Below, piece by piece: positions 26,139-33,231 of a stretch of 64,000 nt of DNA; the stretch's first letter is position 1, and the number at the start of each line of letters is the position of its first letter. The notes under the pieces are model-generated. The model worked only from the letters and a program-made list of their open reading frames with translations, had not been told where the DNA came from and ran no database searches. The translations under genes were made by a program, and so were the position numbers. The stretch is taken from assembly GCF_009737085.1 (NCBI RefSeq), contig NZ_WOVL01000010.1, forward strand, positions 1 to 64,000. The letters run 5' to 3'. The stretch is from Paenibacillus sp. NEAU-GSW1 (GTDB lineage Bacteria; Bacillota; Bacilli; Paenibacillales; Paenibacillaceae).

Positions 26139-27098
26139 TTGAGAAAAAAACCGTTTCTATTAACATTAATCGCGATGCTGTTCATCCTGACGTTTGGCCA
26201 AACCGTATGGGCATTTAGCGATACGAAGGACGATTCGAATGAGAGCAAGATCGAAGCGCTGCAAAAGCTCGGAGTCATAAACGGCGAAAGCGAAGGCAAG
26301 TTCAATCCGAAAGGAAAGCTTACCTATACGGCGGGCATCTCGATGATTGTAAAAGGGTTAGAGCTTAATATCGACCACATTCGCTTTGTTAAAGCGCCGA
26401 AAGTGACCGATCACTTTCCGAATTTAAAGGACGACGCCTGGTATTCAAGCGCCTTCATTATTGCGCAGTACAGCGGTCTCGATATTCCGGTCTCTGTAAA
26501 AGCGAATGACGAAATGACTCGCGAGCAATTTGCTCACCATTTATTCCAAGCGATCTCGCGAAAAGGCGATTTCGCGTATGCCGAAATGTACATGCTGATT
26601 AAGGACGAAGCAAAGGTTGATAAGGCATATATGGACAGCATTCAAAAGCTGCTAATCACGAAAATAGCTGCGCTAGACGCTCAGCAAAATTTCAATCCAA
26701 AAACGGTTATTACACGCAGCGATGCAGCCGCTTGGCTCTATGACAGCATTCAGTTTGTGAAAACGGCAACGCCTGTCGTTCAGCCGGACCCGGCGGTTGA
26801 GTACAAATTAACCGTTGAAGCCGTCAATAAAGAGGTCAACAAAGTAACAGTCAGCGCGCAAGTGCCTCATCCCGGATACGGCATTCGGATCGCCTCTATC
26901 ACATTCCAAGACAATCAGGCCATACTCCAAATGGAGCTGACTCAGCCAGACCCGGATCGCATGTATCCACAAGTTATAACCGACGTTTCCGTAACCACCT
27001 ATGTGGATGCCAGCCTTAAACCTGTCATTCCGTCGGGCGGCGCCGGAACTTCATCCTTTGACGGAAGCGATGCCGTAAGCGGCGCCGTTATCCGATAA
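26139..27098 (+). CDS. secreted protein with S-layer-homology-like repeats and PrcB-like C-terminus
   Basis: The TTG at 26139, ten bases after AAGGAG, fits a signal peptide (KKPFLLTLIAMLFILTFGQT) and gives 319 residues. Three SLH-like repeats follow. The first has KIEALQKLGVINGESEGKFN, the second FPNLKDDAWYSSAFIIAQYS and the third SIQKLLITKIAALDAQQNFN. SLH domains tie proteins to pyruvylated wall polymers. The last ~95 residues (from YKLTVEAVNKEVNK) are beta-rich and resemble the PrcB C-terminal domain. The longer frame from 26073 lacks a ribosome site. It is probably a wall-bound surface protein. Confidence 0.82.
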   Translation: MRKKPFLLTLIAMLFILTFGQTVWAFSDTKDDSNESKIEALQKLGVINGESEGKFNPKGKLTYTAGISMIVKGLELNIDHIRFVKAPKVTDHFPNLKDDAWYSSAFIIAQYSGLDIPVSVKANDEMTREQFAHHLFQAISRKGDFAYAEMYMLIKDEAKVDKAYMDSIQKLLITKIAALDAQQNFNPKTVITRSDAAAWLYDSIQFVKTATPVVQPDPAVEYKLTVEAVNKEVNKVTVSAQVPHPGYGIRIASITFQDNQAILQMELTQPDPDRMYPQVITDVSVTTYVDASLKPVIPSGGAGTSSFDGSDAVSGAVIR

Positions 27099-27175
27099 AA
27101 AAAACCTCTCGTTCTCGTGAATTTCACCCTCTACCATCAGAGTGCGATTCGCCGCGGAACGAGAGGCTTTTTTAT
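27097..27175. terminator. bidirectional terminator
   Basis: CCTCTCGTTC pairs with GAACGAGAGG across a 42-base loop, with A/T runs on both sides. It separates the SLH-protein gene and ung. Confidence 0.7.
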
Positions 27176-27867
27176 TAGGAAATCGGTTCTAATGCTGCAG
27201 CTTCAGATAGACGCCAATCGATTTCAGCACTGCCGATCCGTCGCAGAAGGTCATTCGCTTGTGAGAACGGCTTACTGCCGAAAAACCCCCTTCGAGCCGA
27301 GAGCGGGCTTGGATGCGCCGATACGATGATTGGATGCTTGCTCCCGTCAATTACGGCTGCTTTGTCCTCCGCATACTTGCCCCAAAGCACAAAAACAACC
27401 GGTCTCTCCCTATCGTTCAACAAGGCAATAATCCGGTCTGTAAACTGCTCCCAGCCCTTCCGTTTATGCGAGTTAGGCATTCCATCTTCAACGGACAGAA
27501 CCGCATTCAACAGCAAAACGCCTTGCTTGGCCCATTCAACGAGGGAACCATGCTCAGGGATCGGGCATCCGATATCATCCTGAAGCTCTTTATAAATATT
27601 GCGAAGGGAAGGCGGGATAGCGACCCCGGGCTTAACAGAGAAGCTCAGCCCTTGCGCTTGACCCTCCCCATGATAAGGATCTTGCCCCAAAATAACAATT
27701 TTCGTATCGGCATAGGAAGTTAGCTGAAGCGCGGCAAACAGCTCGCTTCGCTTCGGATATACGTTAGCCGCCGCATATCTTTCGTCCAGAAACGACTCCA
27801 GCTGCTTGAAATAAGGCTTGTCCTTTTCCGATCCCAATAGCACATCCCAATCATTATGAAGCTCCAC
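27175..27867 (-). CDS. ung: uracil-DNA glycosylase, family 1
   Basis: This 230-residue base-excision repair enzyme removes uracil from DNA. The catalytic water-activating loop is [18 protein letters not shown] (~65) and the leucine/histidine intercalation loop is [11 protein letters not shown] (~183). The uracil-binding strand [12 protein letters not shown] is intact. The length is normal. It ends 12 bases before the RNase H gene's stop on the same strand, so it may be read with it as a two-gene unit. Confidence 0.97.
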   Translation of the reverse strand: MELHNDWDVLLGSEKDKPYFKQLESFLDERYAAANVYPKRSELFAALQLTSYADTKIVILGQDPYHGEGQAQGLSFSVKPGVAIPPSLRNIYKELQDDIGCPIPEHGSLVEWAKQGVLLLNAVLSVEDGMPNSHKRKGWEQFTDRIIALLNDRERPVVFVLWGKYAEDKAAVIDGSKHPIIVSAHPSPLSARRGFFGSKPFSQANDLLRRIGSAEIDWRLSEAAALEPIS

Positions 27868-27879
27868 GACAGTCTCCCC

Positions 27880-28581
27880 CTACTTTCGGCCGAAATCGGC
27901 TCTAATCTCGCCCCATTCTTCCGTATTCCACTTTGCGATTTGATTCTCGTACTTGTTCGTGCGGAGCCAATCGAGCGCCCAATCGGCGAGCGCCCAAATC
28001 TTCTTCGTCGACTCGTCCCGCTTCAAGGTGGAGGCGATTTTCAGGTTGCGAATCCAGGCCAGCGCCGTTCTCGAGTCGCTATAAATCGTTTTGCTGCTGC
28101 CCTGCTTTTTCAAGTAATCCAGCGCATGAACAACGGCTATAAACTCGCCCAAATTGTTTGTCCCATTCGGTATCGGTCCAACATAGAACAATATATCTCC
28201 CGTTTGCGTATCAACGCCTTTATATTCAACAGGCCCTGGATTGCCATGCGTGCCAACGTCTACCGATATGCTGTCGTAATCGATTTCCAGAGCTGCGCGC
28301 GGCACGCTTGCCGCCGATGCCTTGCGTTGCGGTGATGTTGAGCGCGCAGAGGCTCCCGCTGCGGCGAATTTCGTTTTTGCGCTGCTGCCGGCGCTTGCGT
28401 TGCCTTTTCCCCAATGCTTTTGCCAGCCGTCTTTGAACGCCGTCTCCGCCTGTGACTTCGATTCATATGATTTATATTTAGCGTCCGGAAATCCGTTTAC
28501 TTGCTCTTGGCATTCCTTCCAAGTGGCGAATATGCCGCTTTTCTTGCCTACCCATACAACATAGTATTTGCTTGCCGCCAT
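27880..28581 (-). CDS. ribonuclease HI with N-terminal viroplasmin-type RNA:DNA-binding domain
   Basis: This 233-residue protein degrades the RNA strand of RNA:DNA hybrids. The N-terminal ~45 residues (KYYVVWVGKKSGIFATWKEC) form the hybrid-binding domain found in eukaryotic RNase H1. A Lys/Ala-rich linker leads to the catalytic domain with acidic residues in ISVDVGTHG, NNLGEFIAVVHALD, IYSDSRTALAWI and the closing IRADFGRK. I set the start at MAASKYYVVW (28581), preceded by AAGGGAG; the frame extends 21 codons upstream. A second, divergent RNase H-fold gene is read from the opposite side of the 124-bp gap. Confidence 0.9.
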   Translation of the reverse strand: MAASKYYVVWVGKKSGIFATWKECQEQVNGFPDAKYKSYESKSQAETAFKDGWQKHWGKGNASAGSSAKTKFAAAGASARSTSPQRKASAASVPRAALEIDYDSISVDVGTHGNPGPVEYKGVDTQTGDILFYVGPIPNGTNNLGEFIAVVHALDYLKKQGSSKTIYSDSRTALAWIRNLKIASTLKRDESTKKIWALADWALDWLRTNKYENQIAKWNTEEWGEIRADFGRK

Positions 28582-28634
28582 ACCGATTTCATTCTCCCTT
28601 CGTGACACAAACTGATTCAACCATTCGACGAATC

Positions 28635-28663
28635 TTGACTCCACTACAAATATTTTATACGAT
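28635..28663 (+). promoter_or_regulatory. promoter of the RNase H-like gene
   Basis: TTGACT and TACGAT are separated by 17 bases. Transcription would begin near 28670, after the first possible TTG/GTG start codons, so the true start codon must lie further in. Confidence 0.6.
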
Positions 28664-28705
28664 TTGGTGAGATTATCAATCTTTAAGAAGGAGGCTTCTT
28701 CTCCA

Positions 28706-29221
28706 CTGAATACGACGTATCAAGACAAACTCATCAAACAAGCCTATACCGTAACCAGCATCAGACAAAACATTATCAATACAGGACAGATCAGCCTTTA
28801 TTGCGATTACGCGGGTTTCGCTTCGCTTAATAAATACGGCGTCGCTTGCTGCCTCGTCCATAACCGCAGCATCAGCGTGACTGCCAAGCAGCTTCATAAC
28901 ACGGAGGACTTTGGCTCCATATACGGCGAGCTGCAAGCGATCGCCTTCAGCCTTGAGCTGCTCGCGCAGGCACTTCAGCAACAGCAGCCGAAGATTGCTG
29001 TCATTTATACCGATTGCAGCACTATTGATCTTATTCTGGCCAAGGATTATTTCGCCGATCTCCGTTGCCAAACGTTGCGGGACGAGATTCAGCAGACGAT
29101 CCAAGAGTTGAAGCTCAGCCGACCAGAGGTAACTGTCATTATACGATACATTAGCCGGCATAAAAAGAACAATGCGCTGCATCAAATGGCTCATCATGCG
29201 GCTAGAGCATCCATTCGTTAA
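28706..29221 (+). CDS. RNase H-fold protein with altered active site
   Basis: This ~171-residue protein has the RNase HI pattern: Asp in LYCDYAGFASLNKYG, Glu in SIYGELQAIAFSLELL, Asp in VIYTDCSTIDLI. In the last helix, where active enzymes have Asp, it reads NNALHQMAHHAA with His. It may be a weak or inactive paralogue of the neighbour. The frame is open from 28664, but the promoter and a perfect AAGGAGG (28685-28691) both point to a CTG start at 28706. No ATG, GTG or TTG lies nearby in frame. Similar degenerate RNase H proteins (YpeP type) occur in Bacillus. Confidence 0.72.
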   Translation: MNTTYQDKLIKQAYTVTSIRQNIINTGQISLYCDYAGFASLNKYGVACCLVHNRSISVTAKQLHNTEDFGSIYGELQAIAFSLELLAQALQQQQPKIAVIYTDCSTIDLILAKDYFADLRCQTLRDEIQQTIQELKLSRPEVTVIIRYISRHKKNNALHQMAHHAARASIR

Positions 29222-29236
29222 TACAAAGAAACAAAT

Positions 29237-29299
29237 ACGGGCTGCTATGCGCTTTGCCGGAATTCATCTTCCGTAGCGAACGCATAGCAGCCCGTTTTC
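29237..29299. terminator. bidirectional terminator
   Basis: ACGGGCTGCTATGCG pairs perfectly with CGCATAGCAGCCCGT around a 29-base loop, followed by TTTTCTT on the plus strand. It separates two convergent genes. Confidence 0.85.
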
Positions 29300-29302
29300 T
29301 TA

Positions 29303-29728
29303 TTAATTGGCGCTTGGAGCAGCATCATCCTCGTCACCGTCGATCTGCTTATCAACCTCATCGATTTCAATTCGATTGATCGAGCCAGAGCCAAAGAAAT
29401 CTTCAAGCTTCGCTTTTGCCTTTTGCTTAACGACTGCGTCAATACTGAGAGCTACACGCGCTGCTGCGAACAGCAGAACGCCAAGATCATCGGAGTATCC
29501 TGCCACTGGGATCGGATCAGGAAGCGCATCGACAGGAAGGATCAGATAGCCGAGTCCTCCGTAAATAATGGCTTTATCTTTTAGCGAGGTGTTTGGACTT
29601 TCAAGCGCATAGTATAAGGTCAGTCCGCTATAAACAACCTTTTGTCCCGCAGATATGGCGTGCTTCTTAAGCTTTGTCCAAAACCCATCCTCCGAATAGT
29701 GCTTATCATACTTGGACTCTTCACTCAT
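29303..29728 (-). CDS. DUF1232 (YkvA-like) protein
   Basis: This 141-residue protein carries the DUF1232 core: KDKAIIYGGLGYLILPVDALPDPIPVAGYSDDLG split over residues ~50-85, with the LPVDALPD hallmark and two short hydrophobic segments. Members are small membrane-associated proteins of unknown function. The C-terminus is acidic (DEVDKQIDGDEDD). It is a single gene between convergent terminators and the EVE-HNH gene. Confidence 0.85.
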   Translation of the reverse strand: MSEESKYDKHYSEDGFWTKLKKHAISAGQKVVYSGLTLYYALESPNTSLKDKAIIYGGLGYLILPVDALPDPIPVAGYSDDLGVLLFAAARVALSIDAVVKQKAKAKLEDFFGSGSINRIEIDEVDKQIDGDEDDAAPSAN

Positions 29729-29753
29729 GTTTATCCCATCCTCATTAAGATTA

Positions 29754-30620
29754 TCATTTGCTCATAAATATAGTTGTATAATGATACTCCAAAAATTCCT
29801 TTTTCAACTTTCGGCTATATGCAAGATTTTTAGAATGATAAGGATTGTTCGTATCCCAATGAACAATAATTTGACGCAGAGGCTCAATTGCTATTACGCC
29901 AAGATCAAATTCTTGGTGGTGGTTAGGACATAGTATAATTATATTGCCTTCCTCATCTGGACCTTCGTGATCGTTGCCTAAAGGCTGTATATGATGCCCT
30001 TCAGAATAATACCCATCGCCTTTCGTTTTAATCTGCAAACCGCAGATCTGACATTTATGATCCACTGCATCTTTAATTCGGGAAACCATTTGAGAATCAC
30101 GTACGAAACGCATGCCTTCAAACAGTTTTCTTTCTGGTATGCGATCCTGCTGTATTACTGCTTCTTCCCCCAGAATAATTGACCTAAGCTCTATCCACTC
30201 TTCTTCCGTGACACGAAAATTTGTTCCTCGAACAATTCTTTGCGATAATTCGTTTAATTGTGGATGAACCGCCAGCGTTGATTTTAGAATCGGATTTGTA
30301 AGCAGAAAAAAATACTCTAATTTCACACGATATTTAGCGTATTTATCTGATAAGGGCGCTGGAAAAGGCTCGCCCATCAGGCGGGCCAAGCCATAGATAC
30401 CAGCTTCCCCAGCTTGTTCTTCCGTACCGCTGCCTGCCTTCCACAGCAAGGCAATATCTCCTGCTTTCATTTTGCTAAAATGCTGATTGGCTCTCCACAG
30501 CTCCGTCTTCTTGCCCATTTTAAAATCATCGAAAGTATTATAATCTGCGGGTACCCACTGGAAAATCCAAGCTATATTGGACTTTGAAATGTGACCAATC
30601 ATCGAATCATTATTTTGCAT
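29754..30620 (-). CDS. EVE-domain / HNH nuclease fusion, likely modification-dependent restriction enzyme
   Basis: This 288-residue two-domain protein has an N-terminal EVE (PUA-like) domain, residues ~15-110. It is recognised by IAWIFQWVPADYN, ELWRANQHFSKMKAGDIALL and AGIYGLARLMGEPF. The C-terminal HNH domain (~190-255) has zinc-finger cysteines in HKCQICGLQI, the catalytic EGHHIQPLG and the closing NIIILCPNHHQEFD. EVE domains bind modified bases, and EVE-HNH fusions are predicted to cut modified (phage) DNA. An AGGTGA ribosome site precedes the ATG at 30620. Its base composition is visibly more A+T-rich than the core genes, and it lies ~1.3 kb from a tRNA cluster. No methylase or partner subunit is adjacent. 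Confidence 0.85.
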   Translation of the reverse strand: MQNNDSMIGHISKSNIAWIFQWVPADYNTFDDFKMGKKTELWRANQHFSKMKAGDIALLWKAGSGTEEQAGEAGIYGLARLMGEPFPAPLSDKYAKYRVKLEYFFLLTNPILKSTLAVHPQLNELSQRIVRGTNFRVTEEEWIELRSIILGEEAVIQQDRIPERKLFEGMRFVRDSQMVSRIKDAVDHKCQICGLQIKTKGDGYYSEGHHIQPLGNDHEGPDEEGNIIILCPNHHQEFDLGVIAIEPLRQIIVHWDTNNPYHSKNLAYSRKLKKEFLEYHYTTIFMSK

Positions 30621-30785
30621 GAGTTCACCTATTCGAGAGATTTAGTCTATTTCATTTGCGATACTGTATATTTTCGCGAATAAATGACATATCTCCTGCA
30701 TTTTGGATAGGCAGGCTGAAAAAATTACTGTATTATATAGGACATAATAACCAAATTCACTCGATGTCGAAAGGAATTTGCCCTC

Positions 30786-31634
30786 ATGAATTCATTAATT
30801 ACCATTCCTGAAATTGAGAGAAGAATCATCCACATAGGCAGATTCGATAACATTAACGCTATCACAAAAAATAACACGATTAAGGATTCAATGAATGATT
30901 GGCATAACGAGCGTTCAAAGAAGCCAATTACGAGCATGATGCCGCTGGGCATTGGACCTGTTTTATTGGATAGTGTAGCTGGCGCTATCAAAACTATCTC
31001 CAAAAAATGGGCTGCTTTCGACTACTTGGAGGTGCCGCACGCGATCGCAAGTTCTGAACTCGAGTGGAAAGGCACAGTCAAACCGGAGCTCGATAAATTC
31101 TATATCCTTAGCCCGCATAATAATCGAGCTTACTTCCCTTTCGAAAAATATCATACATTAGCTTTCGAAGAGAAAGTAAATGAAGCTATCAAAATATTAA
31201 TGCACCTCAAACCGAGAGAACTGCTCGTTGTTCACGAAGAAGGTTATGAACTTGACGTCAACACTAACGCTGAAGTCAAAGCGAAAGCCAAGTTGGTCAA
31301 AGGCAGCGGAGAGATGCAAATGGAGAAGAAATCCGAAAAGAAGGTTATGTTCAAGGCCTCTTTTCAAAAGCCGGGGCTATTCAATAATTTCAAAACCGTT
31401 CAGCTGCCGAACGACTTAATATGGTATCCTTCAGAAGAAAAATGGAGAAGCATTGTCGACGGAGTTTTACATCATGGATTAAAAGAAGTTGATATGGGAA
31501 TCCATTATTTCGAAGACTTCGGAATCAATTCGAAGCTCCAAGCGGATATTATGAAACAAGCCAACATCAAGATCGGCTCAGAGGTCACGCAGTTTAAGAA
31601 AACGAGCTGGAAGGTCATTGCATCGTTTTGGTGA
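30786..31634 (+). CDS. protein of unknown function beside the EVE-HNH gene
   Basis: I do not recognise this 282-residue protein. It has no signal peptide. A short hydrophobic or glycine-bearing stretch lies near residues 50-70 (SMMPLGIGPVLLDSVAGAIK). The central part (~150-205) alternates charged and hydrophobic residues (EVKAKAKLVKGSGEMQMEKK), as in amphipathic beta hairpins. The C-terminus ends TSWKVIASFW. GAAAGGAA precedes the ATG. It is divergent from the EVE-HNH gene, shares its A+T-rich composition and has its own terminator. A role with the nuclease is only a guess from position. Confidence 0.75.
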   Translation: MNSLITIPEIERRIIHIGRFDNINAITKNNTIKDSMNDWHNERSKKPITSMMPLGIGPVLLDSVAGAIKTISKKWAAFDYLEVPHAIASSELEWKGTVKPELDKFYILSPHNNRAYFPFEKYHTLAFEEKVNEAIKILMHLKPRELLVVHEEGYELDVNTNAEVKAKAKLVKGSGEMQMEKKSEKKVMFKASFQKPGLFNNFKTVQLPNDLIWYPSEEKWRSIVDGVLHHGLKEVDMGIHYFEDFGINSKLQADIMKQANIKIGSEVTQFKKTSWKVIASFW

Positions 31635-31648
31635 GTGGAATATACGAT

Positions 31649-31686
31649 AAGAGCACCTCTCCTGTGATGGAGAAGGTGCTCTTTTT
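31649..31686 (+). terminator. Rho-independent terminator
   Basis: AAGAGCACCT pairs with AGGTGCTCTT, with an inner CTCC/GGAG pair, followed by five T. Confidence 0.85.
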
Positions 31687-31706
31687 CAACCATAGTCCAA
31701 AACAAA

Positions 31707-31762
31707 AAATCCTTTTTCGCGTTTATCTGTAGTTGAAGTACAGATAGTACGAAAAAGGATTT
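31707..31762. repeat. long imperfect inverted repeat
   Basis: AAATCCTTTTTCG (31707-31719) pairs with CGAAAAAGGATTT (31750-31762). Inside it TATCTGTA pairs with TACAGATA. The arms do not resemble a terminator, because the stem is A/T-rich at its base and no T run follows on either strand. It lies between the unknown gene and the tRNA cluster and could be a remnant of a small mobile element. Confidence 0.55.
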
Positions 31763-31872
31763 CACGTATGAAGGATTGTGCGTCCAGCAGTATCACTTGC
31801 GGGTACGCAAAACTCTTCACTTTTTGATTTTTTACGAAATTACTGATAAGAGCTAAACCCTTATGTAAGTAA

Positions 31873-31961
31873 TGGTGCCGAGGACGGGAATCGAACCCGT
31901 ACGGTGGTCACCCACCGCAGGATTTTAAGTCCTGTGCGTCTGCCAGTTCCGCCACCCCGGC
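31873..31961 (-). tRNA. tRNA-Leu (TAA)
   Basis: This 89-nt tRNA has a long variable arm, as expected for leucine. The acceptor is GCCGGGG, the anticodon stem CAGGA/TCCTG has loop CTTAAAA (anticodon TAA), the T arm is ACGGG-TTCGATT-CCCGT, and CCA is encoded. Confidence 0.93.
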
Positions 31962-31978
31962 ATGTGGGATGTTTCAAA

Positions 31979-32055
31979 TGGTGGGCCCTGAGGGACTCGA
32001 ACCCCCGACCAATCGGTTATGAGCCGACCGCTCTAACCAACTGAGCTAAGGGCCC
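31979..32055 (-). tRNA. tRNA with CAT anticodon, probably tRNA-Ile2
   Basis: The cloverleaf is complete: acceptor GGGCCCT/AGGGCCC, D arm GCTC/GAGC, anticodon stem GTCGG/CCGAT with loop CTCATAA, T arm GGGGG/CCCTC and encoded CCA. CAT can mean elongator Met or lysidine-modified Ile2. The loop CTCATAA matches Bacillus Ile2, whereas the Bacillus elongator has TTCATAC. TilS recognition cannot be tested by eye. Confidence 0.85.
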
Positions 32056-32089
32056 TCACGATACGTCGGTTGACGCTTAATCGAAAGGT

Positions 32090-32166
32090 TGGTTGCGGGG
32101 GTAGGATTTGAACCTACGGCCTTCGGGTTATGAGCCCGACGAGCTACCGAGCTGCTCCACCCCGCG
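32090..32166 (-). tRNA. initiator tRNA-fMet (CAT)
   Basis: The tRNA starts CGCGGGG and ends CCCGCAACCA. It has the C-A mismatch at the acceptor end and the three G-C pairs around the CAT loop (GGG-CTCATAA-CCC) that mark bacterial initiators. It is first in the three-tRNA cluster on this strand. Confidence 0.93.
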
Positions 32167-32296
32167 AAATTTCCATTTGTGCAAACATCTTTAATGGCGA
32201 CATCAATTAATATACAACATCCGTTAGATCTAAGTCAAGCATTTTATTCTCTGCATAGGAAAAAATATGAACAACACTTATTCGCATATACTTTTA

Positions 32297-32461
32297 TTAG
32301 GGAAGAAAGCGGACACCATAGCGGCCTTTGCGCGAGCGGAACACTTCGACCTCCCGGGGACAATCGTAACCGTACACCCACCAGTCATTCTCCATGCGCC
32401 GCACAAGGCAGCCTGCTTGAAACTTGGTTTCGTAAAGTCTAACCCAATAGATCCATTTCAT
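32297..32461 (-). CDS. 54-residue Trp-rich basic protein
   Basis: A short frame starts at the ATG at 32461, seven bases after a perfect AAGGAGG. It encodes MKWIYWVRLYETKFQAGCLV, continues through ENDWWVYGYDCPREVEVF and ends GRYGVRFLP. It is rich in Trp, Tyr and Arg with two Cys, and is likely a compact beta fold. I know no family. It precedes the tRNA cluster on the same strand by ~130 bases. Confidence 0.65.
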   Translation of the reverse strand: MKWIYWVRLYETKFQAGCLVRRMENDWWVYGYDCPREVEVFRSRKGRYGVRFLP

Positions 32462-32636
32462 ACAGGGCCCTCCTTAAAAAGTTTTGCTTTGTCCAATTGC
32501 TTGTCGTTAGAGTACCCAAAATTAACACAAATTAAAAAAGCTGTTCCTAATTGGCCGTCGGTTCGCTCGTGCCGATCGTGTAAGTATGCCGATATCACCA
32601 CTTGAACAAAATGTAATCAAAAAGGAGCTGAACGCT

Positions 32637-33149
32637 ATGCAATTCGGTATTGCCGCATTCCCGTCTAAAGAGGTACAGGATTTCGCGAACGGCTGGCGCA
32701 TCCGGCACGATCCCCGCTACTCGGCGATTCCGCCGCATTTAACTGTCCGCGACAAAAGCGAGCTGTCGGAGGAGCAATTGCAGGAAACCGTTGCGCATCT
32801 CGACAAGGTGACAGCCACTCTGACGCCATTTACGATCCGCTTCAATCGGGTATCTACCTTCTATCCCGTTAATAATGTGCTTTACTTAGCGCTCGAAGAT
32901 CCTCTTCCGTTCAAGCATCTGCATCAACTCATTTGCAACGGACCGCTCGCGATCCAGAAACAAAACTACGTTTACACGCCGCATGTGACGATCGGACAAC
33001 AAATGAATGCCGACGAGCTTCATGATCTATATGGCAACCTGCGAATGTCTAAAGTGGATCTGACGACTAAGATTGATCGGATTCATTTGCTGCACGCTAC
33101 CGAGAACGGTTTCTGGACCGCCTACCAGTCGTTTTTGTTTCGCGCATAA
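32637..33149 (+). CDS. 2H phosphoesterase / 2'-5' RNA ligase-like protein, YjcG type
   Basis: This 170-residue protein has the two HxT motifs of the 2H superfamily: PPHLTVRDK near residue 35 and TPHVTIGQQ near residue 120. It matches B. subtilis YjcG in start (MQFGIAAFPSKEVQDFANGW), spacing and length. The superfamily handles 2',3'-cyclic nucleotide ends or related substrates; the YjcG substrate is unknown. The start at 32637 follows AAAAAGGAG and drops 17 upstream codons that lack a ribosome site. Confidence 0.88.
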   Translation: MQFGIAAFPSKEVQDFANGWRIRHDPRYSAIPPHLTVRDKSELSEEQLQETVAHLDKVTATLTPFTIRFNRVSTFYPVNNVLYLALEDPLPFKHLHQLICNGPLAIQKQNYVYTPHVTIGQQMNADELHDLYGNLRMSKVDLTTKIDRIHLLHATENGFWTAYQSFLFRA

Positions 33150-33174
33150 GCACTGCCCCCCAAACTATTCAACA

Positions 33175-33222
33175 ATAAAACACCCCGTACAGCGGCGTTA
33201 AAACGCCTTATACGGGGTGTTC
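33175..33222 (-). terminator. terminator at the end of the five-gene ABC operon
   Basis: AACACCCCGTA pairs with TACGGGGTGTT around a GC-rich inner pair (GGCGTT/AACGCC). TTTTATTG follows on the minus strand. It may also serve the convergent yjcG-type gene. Confidence 0.75.
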
Positions 33223-33231
33223 ATTCATTCA

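Noticed and set aside
31873..32166. Integration site of a genomic island at the tRNA cluster
   Set aside because: No integrase, no direct repeat of a tRNA 3' end and no prophage genes were found. Only the two A+T-rich genes hint at transfer.
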